Below are positions 1-10,910 of a DNA stretch of 32,500 bases, piece by piece; within the stretch, counting starts at the first letter, position 1; the number at the start of each line of letters is the position of its first letter. A model generated the notes under the pieces. That model saw only the letters and a program-made list of their open reading frames with translations. It did not search any database and was not told where the DNA came from. Made by a program: the position numbers and the translations under genes. The DNA is taken from the NCBI GenBank assembly GCA_012295275.1, contig CM022669.1, forward strand, positions 9,429,989-9,462,488, given 5' to 3'. This DNA comes from Chrysomallon squamiferum (taxonomy: Eukaryota > Mollusca > Gastropoda > Neomphalida > Peltospiridae).

Positions 1-576
1 TTTCTATTTATACCGTTAAGAATTTAGATACACATAAGATCCCCACCAAAATATATATATATATATATGTATGTTCTCTCTTAAAGATATGATTTGTCGT
101 TTAATCAATTTTCCTCTGTCAACAGAAGAAGAGAAAGTCAGTGTATATTATCTGTGAATGTAATGATTTCCATACTGCAAGAGACAGCTGGATGCACGGT
201 TATGTAACGTTGTAGAGAAAGTCAATGGTTACGGTGACGTTAAGTAAACAACGTTAACTAACAGAGTGTTTGAAGAAGAAAAATCGATTCATGAATTTAA
301 AGATTGGCCAACTAGTCTCGAGAGTTTATTATTGTTATTATTAATTTTATTTAATTTTTAGTATTTTTTTTTTTTTTTTTTTTTGAGATTTTTTGAGATT
401 TTTATATTTTATATAATATCCATTATTGTTACGATTTAAGAATGATTCCATTGAAAATGTTTAGTTTTGTATATTTACCTTTAGTAATAAATGAATGAAT
501 TAGTTTGTGTATCTCTACATACAAAATAATTTAATGTTGTGAGTTATAATTTATGTATAATAATACTATTATTACA

Positions 577-577
<1 letters not shown>
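1..577. other. AT-rich spacer
   Basis: No gene is recognisable. The stretch holds a short (AT)n at 51-68, a T tract at 364-384 and an exact tandem pair of the 10-mer ttttgagatt at 381-400. The rest is unique AT-rich sequence without a convincing splice site or ORF. Confidence 0.6.
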
Positions 578-640
<63 letters not shown>

Positions 641-649
641 TAAATAAAA

Positions 650-681
<32 letters not shown>

Positions 682-738
682 AATAACATCATCTCCAGCA
701 GCAGTAACGACAACGAACAACAATAATAAGAATAATTA

Positions 739-769
<31 letters not shown>

Positions 770-772
770 ATA
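578..772. repeat. Compound (AAT)n / (AAAT)n microsatellite
   Basis: (AAT)n at about 578-638 passes into (AAAT)n at about 639-680. After a short CAG/CAA-flavoured interruption a second (AAAT)n runs at 739-772. The reverse strand reads as poly-Leu/Ile/Tyr, which is an artefact of the repeat and not a gene. Confidence 0.95.
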
Positions 773-1080
773 TATTAAAAATTGAAGCATAAAAATAATA
801 TACATCTACCGGGTTCAGAAACTGATGATGGAAATATGGATTTGAAGTACTTCATTTTATGCATGAGATATGCAGATAGCTTTATTTACTGACGTGAATT
901 GGAAATTATTTGACAGGCATCATACTGGTCAGCGGTTTTGAAAAGAAGGAGAGAAAAGAGAAGATTATAATCTGTCATCGTTTTATCGCGTTGTCGAATG
1001 AATGACAGGTAATTTATAAAATCGAAATTCGAATAGAAAAATGAAGCAAACTATCAAAAACAAACTAAAAGAAAATAAGT
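773..1080. other. Unique spacer, no feature seen
   Basis: Unique AT-rich sequence between microsatellites. I see no ORF, splice-site pair, tRNA-like box or internal repeat that I can support. Confidence 0.5.
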
Positions 1081-1508
<428 letters not shown>

Positions 1509-1538
1509 TTAATTAATTAATTAATTAATTAATTAATT
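1509..1538. repeat. (TTAA)n microsatellite
   Basis: About seven copies of the self-complementary tetranucleotide TTAA, so the whole tract is a perfect palindrome that could extrude as a hairpin. The following sequence to 1690 is plain AT-rich DNA. Confidence 0.95.
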
Positions 1539-1690
1539 CATTTATTTATTGTTCATTAATTTAATAGTTATCTTTTCAAATGAAAATGTTCGACGTTTGT
1601 TTTATTTATTAAACATGTTTAATATTTTTCATGTGTTTTTAAAATTATTAATCTACTTTTTAATATAGTATATAGATTTGCTTTAAAAGT

Positions 1691-1758
1691 GAATACTATA
1701 TAAATATTTTCTTCTTCTTGAATACTATATAAATATTTTCTTCTTCTTCTTCTTCTTA
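1691..1758. repeat. Exact 29-bp tandem duplication running into (TTC)n
   Basis: The 29-bp unit at 1691-1719 (begins gaatactatataaatatttt, ends cttcttctt) is repeated base for base at 1720-1748. The second copy continues into a longer (TTC)n. No difference between copies suggests a recent slippage or unequal-exchange event. Confidence 0.95.
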
Positions 1759-1803
1759 TTATTATATAATATTTTATTTAAAATATTTTTTTTTATGTTT
1801 TGA

Positions 1804-1966
1804 CAAGAAGCGCATACACACAAAGACACATAAATATACTAATACAGATACACACATACGTGTATACCCTCATACGCACAGAAGCACACACACACAGAAA
1901 CATACACACGTACTTTCATACGCACACACACACATACCCTCATACACACAGAAACACACACAAACT
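1804..1966. repeat. CA-rich minisatellite
   Basis: CA-dominated sequence with a higher-order unit of about 72 bp. The phrase ataccctcatac occurs at about 1864 and about 1936, each time followed by gcacagaa/acacagaa and CA dinucleotides. Confidence 0.8.
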
Positions 1967-2304
1967 GGAATGAGAGCTTGTTTCGAAATGTCAGATTTGA
2001 AATTATGATTATTTATAGCAGCAAACGTTATGCTTATCAGCTGTTTTGTTGTTCATACGTAAACCCCGACACTATTAACGTAATAACAGCAACGACGACA
2101 ACATTACCAAATGATACAAATTATTCTCCTGTGATACTGTAACGTGCTGTGTAACAATACTAATTACACTTAATGAACACGTCAGTGTCAGCGTCTCTCT
2201 ACGGCTGAGTGAACCACGTTGTTGTTTATTGTCAGACTCAGTCTGTGGTCCATTGTTGATCACTTCCAGTAAGTCACGTGTGAAACAGCTTCATGAATAT
2301 TAAT
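1967..2304. other. Unique spacer
   Basis: Mostly unique sequence containing an E-box CACGTG at 2275-2280. A 62-residue ORF on the reverse strand shows no domain I recognise and is not called as a gene. Confidence 0.45.
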
Positions 2305-2460
2305 AAAAAAAAAAAAAAAAAAAAAAAACACAACTAATTAGTGTACACTGTAAACTGAAAAAAAAAATAAACACAATAACATACACACGCACATTCACAT
2401 ACATACAAATACATAAACACAAACACTGCCACATACAAACACACTCAGAGACACGTTCAT
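2305..2460. repeat. A24 homopolymer followed by CA/ACAT-rich DNA
   Basis: The A tract runs at 2305-2328, then a second shorter A tract and a CA-rich imperfect array at about 2376-2455. It could be the tail of a decayed retroelement, but no element body is recognisable. Confidence 0.8.
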
Positions 2461-2932
2461 AATTATACACAGTATTTTTTTATATGCTCCAGTGTTTATT
2501 TGGGTTGTGAACAGATTTGTGACGAAGTTATCAGTCCGACAAATCTGCGTCCTCGGCGCTCTATCAGAGAATTAATTTATTTTTATCTTGTATTAAATTA
2601 AAACTTCAGTGGAATAAATAAATGTGTGCGTGTGTGTATTTGTGTTGTGTGTGTGTGTGTGTGTGTGTGTCTGAGATATTGTGTTTATTTGTGCATACGT
2701 ATATTTGTGTGTAGTAATGCTCTGTGTATGTCTGTGCTGTATGTGTGTATGTGTGTGTATGTAAATAAATATATATATATATATATGTGCGCGTATATCT
2801 CTATGTGTGAATTTGTGTATGTGTATATATGTGCGTGTGTGTATGTGTGTGTCAATATGTATGTATTTGTTTTTGTCTGTGTCTGTGTCTGTGTGTATGT
2901 GTGTGCTCCTGTATGTATTTTTTTCTGTGAGA
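2461..2932. repeat. Unique spacer then compound (GT)n / (GTAT)n / (TA)n array
   Basis: 2461-2620 is unique. From about 2622 to 2910 the sequence is GT-rich, with GTAT, TA and CTGTGT subrepeats. All three overlapping ORFs here are repeat translations (Val/Cys/Tyr or Thr/His). Confidence 0.9.
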
Positions 2933-3477
2933 CACACATTACTGATTCAGCATCTTGGCATATACAAAAAAAAAAGTTAATAATTTTTGTTATATATGTG
3001 AATCGCCCACACACACTCAAACGTATAAAACATGATTAATAATTACAAAGTCACATTTTATAAAGAAAGAAAAAAGAAAGTTAAAAGTAGTTCATAAGAA
3101 CACATCATTTCTGATGAACTCTCGTTTTAATTAGCTTCCCGATAAGTTGCGAGATTTACAGATAACAGCTATTAATGACTGATCACCTTGTTATCTGCAT
3201 CGCAAGCGACTTTAGTATTCTCAGAAGCGGCTGCCACTGCCATAAAGCACTTGGATGCGCTTCAGAAATAGGCGGAAATCAATAAATAATACCTGACGCT
3301 GGAGAAAAATATGCTGAGATCAAAAGGAGCATATTAATGGAAAGTCTCAACAAAATGCAGCTATGTCAGAAGTATAATCTTTCTTTAATAGAAGAAAAAC
3401 AATCGAGGAACAAAAATATCTTGTCAAATTTAGAGATAGTAGAAATAGAATAAGAAAAAAAATAACAGTAATATAAT
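2933..3477. other. Unique spacer
   Basis: Moderately complex non-repetitive sequence (about 3080-3420 is the cleanest) without an ORF above background or a recognisable element. Confidence 0.5.
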
Positions 3478-3551
3478 AACAGTAGTAGTAATAATAATAG
3501 CGAAAGGAGACTTATTAATGTTTAGTATTAGTAGAAGTCGTAGTAGTAGTG

Positions 3552-3598
<47 letters not shown>

Positions 3599-3640
3599 CA
3601 TAATAATAATAATAATGACAGCAACAATAACAACAGTAAA
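3478..3640. repeat. (TAG)n / (TAA)n trinucleotide array
   Basis: Interrupted TAG and TAA triplets at 3478-3500 and 3535-3617, ending in CAA triplets. The interruptions mostly keep the triplet register. Confidence 0.92.
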
Positions 3641-4126
3641 ATAAATAAGTAAAAACAATTTTAGAATCTAAACCAAAAATAAAGGGTAATTTTTGAAAAA
3701 GGTTCAAGGTCGTTGAAAATATCAGGTTGAATATGACCATTGATTGTACATATCTCGTGTATTTATTTATGACGTTAAGCAGAAGTCTATTAATAATGAA
3801 CTTAGAGCGATGTTCTGAATGGAAAGCTAAACTGTTTCTTGCAATCGAATACTCCTTGAAGAAAGGTTACGTGTTTCCTCTCTGACAGTCTGACACTGAC
3901 AAACAACATACTAGTTTTCTAATAAGTGTCATACCGAACATAAGTTTCGTTATTCATTCTGAATTAAAACAACAAAATAAAATAACAATAATAACGTTCA
4001 GTATTTCTTCTAAATGTTGCATAGCTAATAAAGACAGGGTGAAAACAGATACAGATCAAATAGATCTCGGCGACAGTTCGTTTAATCGTGTAGGTATGAA
4101 ATTATCTAAAAGCAGAGAGAGGAACG
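3641..4126. other. Unique spacer
   Basis: Unique sequence with no recognisable exon. The ATG at 4039 opens a short unique peptide that runs straight into the downstream microsatellite, so it is not credible as a gene. Confidence 0.5.
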
Positions 4127-4129
4127 TAT

Positions 4130-4176
<47 letters not shown>

Positions 4177-4239
4177 TTATTAATATTATTGTTGTTGATT
4201 TTGTTGCTTTTACAGTTTTTGTTTCTTTTGTCATTTCTG

Positions 4240-4273
<34 letters not shown>

Positions 4274-4301
4274 TGCTACTACATTATTATTATTATTATT
4301 A

Positions 4302-4357
<56 letters not shown>

Positions 4358-4377
4358 TACTACTACTACTGCTACTA

Positions 4378-4408
<31 letters not shown>

Positions 4409-4410
4409 TT

Positions 4411-4446
<36 letters not shown>
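4127..4446. repeat. Long compound (TTTA)n / (TTA)n / (ACT)n array
   Basis: (TTTA)n at 4128-4178 is followed by TTG/TTA triplets and two large (TTA)n blocks, ending in (ACT)n at 4412-4446. A higher-order unit is visible: actgctactacattattatt occurs at 4272 and again at 4368, 96 bp apart. Confidence 0.95.
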
Positions 4447-4989
<543 letters not shown>

Positions 4990-4991
4990 AC

Positions 4992-5068
4992 TTACCATTT
5001 ATTAGTGAGTGTATTATATGTTCAAACGTGTTCAATTAGAAGTATATACCTTTTTATATCTGTGTATC
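4992..5068. repeat. Dispersed 77-bp module, copy A
   Basis: Starts ttaccatttattagtgagtg and ends tatatctgtgtatc. It matches copy B at 16599-16674 with three substitutions and a one-base indel by eye. Both copies begin at the edge of (TC)n and end where CA-rich sequence starts. It contains gttcaaacgtg, which weakly resembles a pol III B box. It is probably the 3' part of a SINE-like or other short element; the family is not recognised. Confidence 0.85.
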
Positions 5069-5440
5069 TATAACACATGTATGCACACACACTCACACTC
5101 ATTTTTAGGTTTACAGTTTCTATAATGTGGAGAATGAACTGTAATTGTAACAAACACAACAACAACTGTTACTAATGCGAGGACGAATACTGTTACTACG
5201 ACCACGATTATTACTACTGAGACTACAACAACTTAGATAATAGTTACTGCTACTATTACACTGTCATTCTTGTCATAATTATAAATTATAATTTAAATAA
5301 CAACAACAACAACAACAACAACACTAATAATAATAATAATAATAATAATAGTAATAGTAATAGTAATAATAATAATAATAATAATAAGATAAATAATAAC
5401 AACAACAATAATACTAATAATGAATGAATGAATCAATAAA
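5069..5440. repeat. CA-rich flank, then (CAA)n / (TAA)n / (TAG)n array
   Basis: 5069-5100 is CA-rich. 5101-5290 is unique with scattered triplets. 5297-5323 is (CAA)n, followed by (TAA)n with TAG interruptions to about 5420 and a short GAAT run. Confidence 0.85.
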
Positions 5441-5760
5441 TGAAAAAAGAAGAAGAAGATACTGTAGAAAATAAAGGAACAACAATTTACAAATTTACAA
5501 ATTATCTTCACGTGTTGAAGTGTGAAATTATTTGTTCTGGTTTTAAAACAACAAATTACCTTGTCTCATTTACCTAACAACATTTACTTCAGTGCTAGTA
5601 ACGTAAATCAACGAGGTTTTGTTAAGAGAGTAAACGCTGTAATTTAAATAATAACGTTAATTCGATGTTTTGTCGTCACTTAATGTTAAAACGCGTAAAG
5701 TTCCTTTCATTAACATTCCTGTACAAGTGAGAATAAATATTGTTAACATTACACATTTAT
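5441..5760. other. Unique spacer
   Basis: AT-rich unique DNA with a CACGTG at 5509-5514. No coding or RNA feature is supported. Confidence 0.5.
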
Positions 5761-5868
5761 ACTTTCCATCCATTCATCCATCCATCCATCCATCCATCCA
5801 TCCATCCATCTACCCATCCATCTCCACCCATCCATCCATCCATCCATCCTTCTACCCATCCAAATGCC
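5761..5868. repeat. (CATC)n tetranucleotide array
   Basis: Imperfect tetranucleotide array (catc/ccat, with ctac and tccacc interruptions). ORFs on both strands (Pro-Ser-Ile-His and Trp-Met-Asp-Gly repeats) are products of the repeat. Confidence 0.95.
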
Positions 5869-6180
5869 TCGTTCCCTGATTGTCGTGACTGTCTCTGAAC
5901 TTCCTTCTCTCTCTCTTCTCTCTCTCTCTCTCCTTCTGTCACTCCTTTCGCATCTTTCATTTCGATCCAGACATTCGTTCTTGCACTTCATCCTGTTTGT
6001 TTTAAAGACAGCTAATTAATTACAACCACTCATAAATAAACCAATGTTTTATCGAGAAAAAAGAAAAATGAAAAACAAATACCTGAAAGAAAAAAAAGGT
6101 AACAGTAAAGAAAAAGACTGTTATACAGATGAAAGAAGAAGAAGAAGAAGAAGAAGAAGAATGCAAGGGATAGAGAGAAG
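5869..6180. repeat. Short (CT)n and (GAA)n tracts in unique DNA
   Basis: (CT)n with interruptions at about 5903-5932 and (GAA)n at 6132-6161, separated by A-rich unique sequence. No gene is visible. Confidence 0.85.
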
Positions 6181-6970
6181 AATATGAAACATTTTACGCA
6201 GTCGCTTGGCGAGGTCTGTACTTCAGTTAGGTTTCAGTCTAGTGCTAGAGAGCTCTTTGCTGCAGTCTTAACCCGAGAGCGATCAATCCCTGATAATTAC
6301 ATCAATTGCTAGTCATATTTACTCCAGTCCCGCGTTTGACAATACCCACTTTATATCAACGAAGCCTGGTCGATGCAAGATGATCAAAACCTTTCGTTTT
6401 CTTTCGCTCTTTTACAAGACGATGCCACAGCCAGTAGCTTAAAGCGGCGCGAAAACAATAGAGTAAAGAAAGAACCGAAGAAGAGGGAGAGAGAGAGAGA
6501 GAGAGAGGACAGAAGCGGAGAAAACGACTGTGCGCGCACCCGATGTCACGTGATGTACGGATATTTTATAAGTAATATAAGAGGAATGAAAAAAAAGAAA
6601 AGAAATAGCCAGTCAATATTTTACAGTTTCGCACAGTGGTTAATAAGCCATACATGTTACTGTAGCGTTTAATAGTGTGACGGTCATTACAAGCCATCGA
6701 TCTGTGTTTTCCTGCGCGCTGTTTTCCGCCGATACAAACAAAGTGTACGGTGAAGCCACAATATGTTACCAGTGTGACATTTATTCCGATAGCTTTCTGC
6801 GAGTCACCAGACCTGTGGGGGAAAAAGAAACACGAAGGTAGGGAGTCTGTGACGAGACAGTTAGATTTAATATTTTATACCAAGATGACGTTAGCTGGTC
6901 GTAATGTTAATTACGATTACCGTTTCGACCGAAGGATGATTCCATTAGAAAAACCGAGTTGAGAGGTTCT
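6181..6970 (+). promoter_or_regulatory. CpG-bearing block, candidate distal promoter / 5' exon region of the ZIP gene
   Basis: This is one of the longest low-repeat stretches and richer in CpG than its surroundings, broken only by a short GA run at about 6485-6508. It contains TCACGTGA at 6546-6553 and two TGCGCGC heptamers (6531-6537, 6713-6719), which fit the core of metal-response elements bound by MTF-1 in animals. A donor-like acgaag|gtaggg lies at 6838/6839, which could end a non-coding exon spliced to 9816. Open frames here (6373-6672, and 6750-6962 without an ATG at its start) have no recognisable domain. The assignment to the ZIP gene is inference from position only. Confidence 0.3.
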
Positions 6971-7320
6971 GTGAGAACTGGACTGTACAAAATTACATAC
7001 CTTTATTTACTGTGTGTGAAAAAAAATGTTTTGTGAGAATAATCGTGCAATGTATTTCGACGATGTTGGAACTGAGGATTCCTGAGTTATTGTTATTTTT
7101 CTGCGGACGTTTGTGCGGACGTTGGTCAGTTTGTTTGACCACAGCCAATCTGAGCGAATTCATTGTTGGATAATTATCCGTGAAGCACTGGCAGACAATT
7201 TGCAGTTGTGTTTGACATTCCAAGCGAAAGGGAAACGCTGGAGACGGAACACAATGGGAGGCGCCCAGTAATTGGAATTATTGATAAAACGACTACAACT
7301 GCTATTACAGTTGTGAAATA
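6971..7320. other. Unique spacer
   Basis: Non-repetitive DNA with a near-duplicate ctgcggacgtttgtgcggacgttgg at about 7100-7124 (gcggacgtt twice). No gene is supported; the reverse-strand ORFs have no recognisable content. Confidence 0.45.
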
Positions 7321-7606
7321 AAGAAAAAAAAAAAATAAAAAAAAAAAAAAAAACGTCAAGAAAAGCAAGAGAAAGCGTGTGAGAAAAAAAAAATATATAT
7401 ATAAAAAGAAAAAGGAATAAAGGAAGTAAAGAAGGAAGGAAGGAAATAACGAAAGTAAATGAGAAAAAAGAAAGCATAAAGGAAATAAACGGAAAAAAAA
7501 AGTAACAAAGAGGAAATATATAAAAAAAAAAAAAAAAATAACGAGGGACAGAATCAAAAGAGGAAGATATAAAGGTAAAGATTAAATAAAAAAAAAAAAA
7601 AAAAAA
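7321..7606. repeat. A-rich purine tract
   Basis: Nearly uninterrupted purine strand on + made of A homopolymers, GAAA/GGAA and AAAG steps. Reverse-strand ORFs of 105 and 127 residues (Phe/Leu-rich) derive from it and are not genes. Confidence 0.9.
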
Positions 7607-7989
7607 GCAGGAAAAATAACGTCAAATCATTACGCTACTTAAAATCACTTTGCTTCGAGAGAGAGATTACTAAGTCTCTAACGGTAAAAGAGCCAAACGG
7701 TCCCACAAGCCAAAGTGGAATCAACGAAGTCAAATATCATTCACTTGTGATTTCGTTTCATCACTGGTGGCCATTTATATATTGCAGAAACTTGCTCCCG
7801 TGGTCAGGCACTCGGCATTCAGCAATCAGTGGTGTTTTCTCCGGCGGGTCACTCAATTAAGCACGATAGCACGGAACACCGAAATCTAATCTGTCACAGG
7901 ACGACGATAGAAGAAACTTCCACGAACACCGCTCGTCCATTAAAGTGTAATTCTCCAAGGTGTTAATGTCAGGCTTTATTAGTCAATCA
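7607..7989. other. Unique, moderately CpG-bearing 5' flank
   Basis: Complex sequence without repeats. No splice-site pair or ORF is convincing. It could hold regulatory DNA for the ZIP gene. Confidence 0.4.
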
Positions 7990-8790
7990 ACAGAGTGTAT
8001 ATAACGGTATTTGCGGCTGTTATTCCCGTTATCATCCAAAAACGTGTATTTTGTCGACGTTTAACGGTGATTTATATTTTATTCCGTTTATCTGCAAAGT
8101 GTAATTATTGATAGGTCGTGTAAACGATGGTTTGCGATTTTTTACTCTGATTTGCACTGAGACATCGTTATAACGCCATTTGTAGTTGTTCTGTTTACAT
8201 ACATTGTGCATTTGTTGACACGTATAACGGTTTTTTTTTTTTTGTTTGTTTGTTTTTGTGCCATTATTTACAGTAATACAGGTTTGTAATTTTGTTAATC
8301 GATACGTAAAACACCCACGATAGTTCCAAGAATACTTCTAAATTCACAGTTAATAGATCCATTATTTATGACATTATACCTGTTAAAATACAGTAACAGT
8401 ACTACATCTATCTTATTTACGACACACACAGTTTATCACGGACTATCCAAGCTTATATATAATTCTTGTTATTTACGAGATTTATTTAAAACACTTATAT
8501 CATTTATCTAAAAAAAAATACGTCACAAATTTCTGTTTACTTCTGGACATCCCACGTGTTGAAACTTATTTATTAAAATTATATTTTCTATAATTAACAG
8601 TAAAATATAAAATATTTGCCTGCAATATTACGTCACATAACAACAACAACACACACACACACACACATATATATAGATAGATCTTAGACTATCCTTCTTG
8701 TTTATCTTTTATCATACGTCACAGACAGTTGTGGCGATGTTAAAAAATATGTAGTTATTAACTTACAAATTTACGTCACACTGAAGTATA
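7990..8790 (+). repeat. Degenerate tandem repeat of about 50-60 bp
   Basis: A decayed tandem array: taacgg/aaacga/taacgc/taacgg phrases recur at about 8002, 8061, 8121, 8171 and 8224. Each of the first four is followed by a T-rich stretch and then a gttat/gtttat/gtttac-like phrase. The 9-mer tacgtcaca recurs at 8519, 8629, 8715 and 8772. Later units have lost most identity and are interrupted by (GTTT)n at about 8230-8256 and by (CAA)/(CA)/(TA) at 8641-8680. The period is by eye. Confidence 0.5.
7998..8004 (+). promoter_or_regulatory. TATATAA box candidate
   Basis: A TATATAA heptamer in a relatively GC-balanced context (gagtgtatataacggtattt), 1.8 kb upstream of the ZIP start. If functional, transcription would start near 8030. 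A donor-like aaag|gtaatc at 9134/9135 could then join the acceptor at 9815. Chance matches are common in AT-rich DNA. Confidence 0.15.
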
Positions 8791-9746
8791 TGATTATATA
8801 TACCCGGACATGTGACAGTTTATTTAAAACTGTGAAGAGAGATTCTCAGCTGATTCTTGGGTGATGGAATTAATAAGTCAAAGTGAAATTTTACTTTCAT
8901 CTCTTTTCAAAGAGGATTTTGTCTTGTGATGTTTCAGAGGAATTTTGTGTCGCTATAAATCAGATACTTTTCGAGATGAGTGTTTAAAATGGTCAACATT
9001 GTGATAACATATTTCGGGTTGAATTATATATGGTGTATATGCTTTAATATTTCACGTGCACGTTATAATGAATGACATTAAACTGCAATTCTGTTTTCTC
9101 TTAATCTGAGTGGATAAGTGACATACGACGAAAGGTAATCATTTTATATTCTCTTCAGTTTTGTGTTTAATGTTGAGAAATAATATTTAAATAATAACAA
9201 CAACAAAATTTCTCAGCAGGGAAAATCTTAATAATATTAACTGAATGTTCATTCCGTAATGATCATCAAACCAACAGACTACAGAGAATTTGTGTTATTT
9301 CTTAAACTGGGATATTTTCTTCGTACAACTGTGTAGAGCAAGAAAAACAGTGAAAGTTTTCTGACATCTATCTTCAGATCCAGGGAGTCACACAGAACGT
9401 AGAAAAAGCGTTGACAGTGGCTTCTTAACACATGGAAAAAAATAACAACAATTAGTGAAGTAATTTTTTTCTGACAACGTTTTAAGTAAAATATTTGACA
9501 CCATTATTCGTATGGAAGAAAGAAAAGAGCTTTGATGCTGAAATAATATTTGAAGTATTTTTTTGAACTTACACTTAAGTATTATTTTTAAACATATATT
9601 ATCATTAACAAATAGTTGTGAATATAAATTTTAAGCCAAACTAAGAGAAAAGACCGGTGTAAAAATAGAACAAAGTCTTGGGATTGTTTCACAAAATGCA
9701 GAATCGTTCCGTCCTCTGGCTACACCAGAATCTGTTACATTCTTAG
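8791..9746 (+). other. Proximal upstream region of the ZIP gene
   Basis: Unique AT-rich sequence with few microsatellites. It holds CACGTG at 9053-9058 and a possible 5' splice site at 9134/9135. No coding exon is recognisable. It is most likely intron or 5' flank. Confidence 0.4.
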
Positions 9747-9815
9747 CTAATAAAAAAAAAACAAAACACTGGTCGGTGTTTGGGTTGGGGTGCTTACCCG
9801 CCTGTCACATTCCAG
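9741..9815 (+). promoter_or_regulatory. Candidate 3' splice site before the ZIP start codon
   Basis: A branch-point-like agctaat at 9745-9751, a moderately pyrimidine-rich stretch and cacattccag ending at 9815 immediately precede ATG. The reading frame is open back to 9747, after a TAG at 9744-9746, but offers no ATG before 9816. This supports either an intron ending at 9815 with the start in this exon, or a few more residues coming from an upstream exon. Confidence 0.45.
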
Positions 9816-10910
9816 ATGCAGAGGGAAGTGGATATGGAAGTAGTCGTAGCGAAGATCATCTCGCTCGTAGTAATAACAATTCTCACAGTTCTCACTGGAC
9901 TGTGTCCTCTGAGGATTCTCCAGACGTCTCCCAGGTTCCTGCACAGAAACAGACAGACCATCGAGTACTTTCTGTGCGGGATGCACTGTTTCTCCGGGGG
10001 GATATTCCTCGCCACGTGCTTTCTCCACCTGCTGCCCGACACGAGGGGCAAAATCGACGCCATGATGAATAACATGGGGTCAAGGTCAACGTATGCGGTG
10101 CCGGAACTGCTCATCATGGTGGGGTTTTATGGGATTGTGTTCGTGGAGCAGTTTATTCAGTGGATGTACATGAAAGCGATCGAAACGGACAAAACGTGGG
10201 AGATGAACAAAGCTTACAAAGCAACGTCTGTTCCCAACGTCGACAGCCAGATGGAGAACGTTGTGGTCGACGTCAACGTGGAAACGACAAGTCTACATTC
10301 CGAGGTGGTTCAGGACCGCGTTCCTGATGGGATAGAAGGTCCGCAGGAGGACCCGGAAGAGGACAACGATTCGGAAATTCAGCCAGCGCCTTTCCAGGAG
10401 TTAGAAGTGAAAAAAGTCGTTTCGGAATTCAGTCGAAACGACTACACAAACAAAGGTCATTTCAGGTTGATAGTGTACATCATAGCTCTTTCTTTTCACG
10501 GCATTTTTGAAGGAATGACTCTCGCCTTGCAGAGTGTGGAGAGCAACGTGTGGAGTCTGTGTTTCGCGATCTGTGTACACAGATGTGTTCTCGCCTTCAA
10601 ACTGGGCATGGACCTGTGTCACACCGAGGAGAAGCAAGGCACGTCGTGGCTGTGCATTGGAACCTTCGCCTTGATCTCAGCACTCGGCATCGTGCTGGGA
10701 ATTGTCCTGTCGTCTGGTGCTATGCTATACGCTGACGTCACAGTTCCTGAAGCCATCCTGCAGAGTCTGGCCACGGGGACCATCTTCTACATCGTCTTCT
10801 TTGACATTCTCTTCAAGGACCTCCGAGGCAAGGACGACATGAAACGAATTGGTTGTTCCTTTGTAGGGTTCGTCTTGATGGCCGTTGTTTTCGCCATTAT
10901 AACGTCATGA
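9816..10910 (+). CDS. SLC39A1-like: ZIP-family (SLC39) zinc transporter, ZIP1/2/3 group
   Basis: Encodes a 364-residue multi-pass membrane protein expected to import zinc (possibly other divalent metals) across the plasma or a vesicle membrane. Eight hydrophobic helices are visible: about 8-30, 52-73, 96-118, 215-240, 243-267, 278-300, 309-332 and 345-363. TM2 carries SGGIFLATCFLHLLPD, TM4 HGIFEG (His228, Glu232, Gly233), TM5 HRCVLAF (His255), which fits the ZIP1/2/3 subfamily rather than LIV-1 types with HEIPHE. The second TM5 acidic ligand of LIV-1 types is Ala260 here. TM4 has HG where vertebrate ZIP1 has HS. The 96-residue TM3-TM4 loop is acidic (EGPQEDPEEDND at 174-185) with almost no histidine, whereas ZIP loops are often His-rich. 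Start choice: ATG at 9816 is the first in frame; a second ATG is at 9834. Length matches the family (about 310-380). Codon and GC content differ sharply from the AT-rich flanks. Which of ZIP1, 2 or 3 it matches cannot be settled here. Confidence 0.96.
   Translation: MQREVDMEVVVAKIISLVVITILTVLTGLCPLRILQTSPRFLHRNRQTIEYFLCGMHCFSGGIFLATCFLHLLPDTRGKIDAMMNNMGSRSTYAVPELLIMVGFYGIVFVEQFIQWMYMKAIETDKTWEMNKAYKATSVPNVDSQMENVVVDVNVETTSLHSEVVQDRVPDGIEGPQEDPEEDNDSEIQPAPFQELEVKKVVSEFSRNDYTNKGHFRLIVYIIALSFHGIFEGMTLALQSVESNVWSLCFAICVHRCVLAFKLGMDLCHTEEKQGTSWLCIGTFALISALGIVLGIVLSSGAMLYADVTVPEAILQSLATGTIFYIVFFDILFKDLRGKDDMKRIGCSFVGFVLMAVVFAIITS

Noticed and set aside
6373-6672. 99-residue ORF as a nuclear basic protein
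   Set aside because: The charged region includes a GA microsatellite (Arg-Glu) and an A-rich run (Lys), and no domain is recognisable. It is kept only as part of the candidate 5' region.
7160-7557. Two Phe/Leu-rich reverse ORFs that could look like signal or membrane segments
   Set aside because: They come from the A-rich purine tract at 7321-7606.
9780-9815. Extending the ZIP start to the TTG at 9780
   Set aside because: TTG is not an animal start of choice, and the 12 added residues overlap a plausible 3' splice site.
9747-10117. Reverse-strand and alternative-frame ORFs over the ZIP gene
   Set aside because: They are shadows of a GC-richer true CDS; the + frame carries the eight helices and ZIP motifs.
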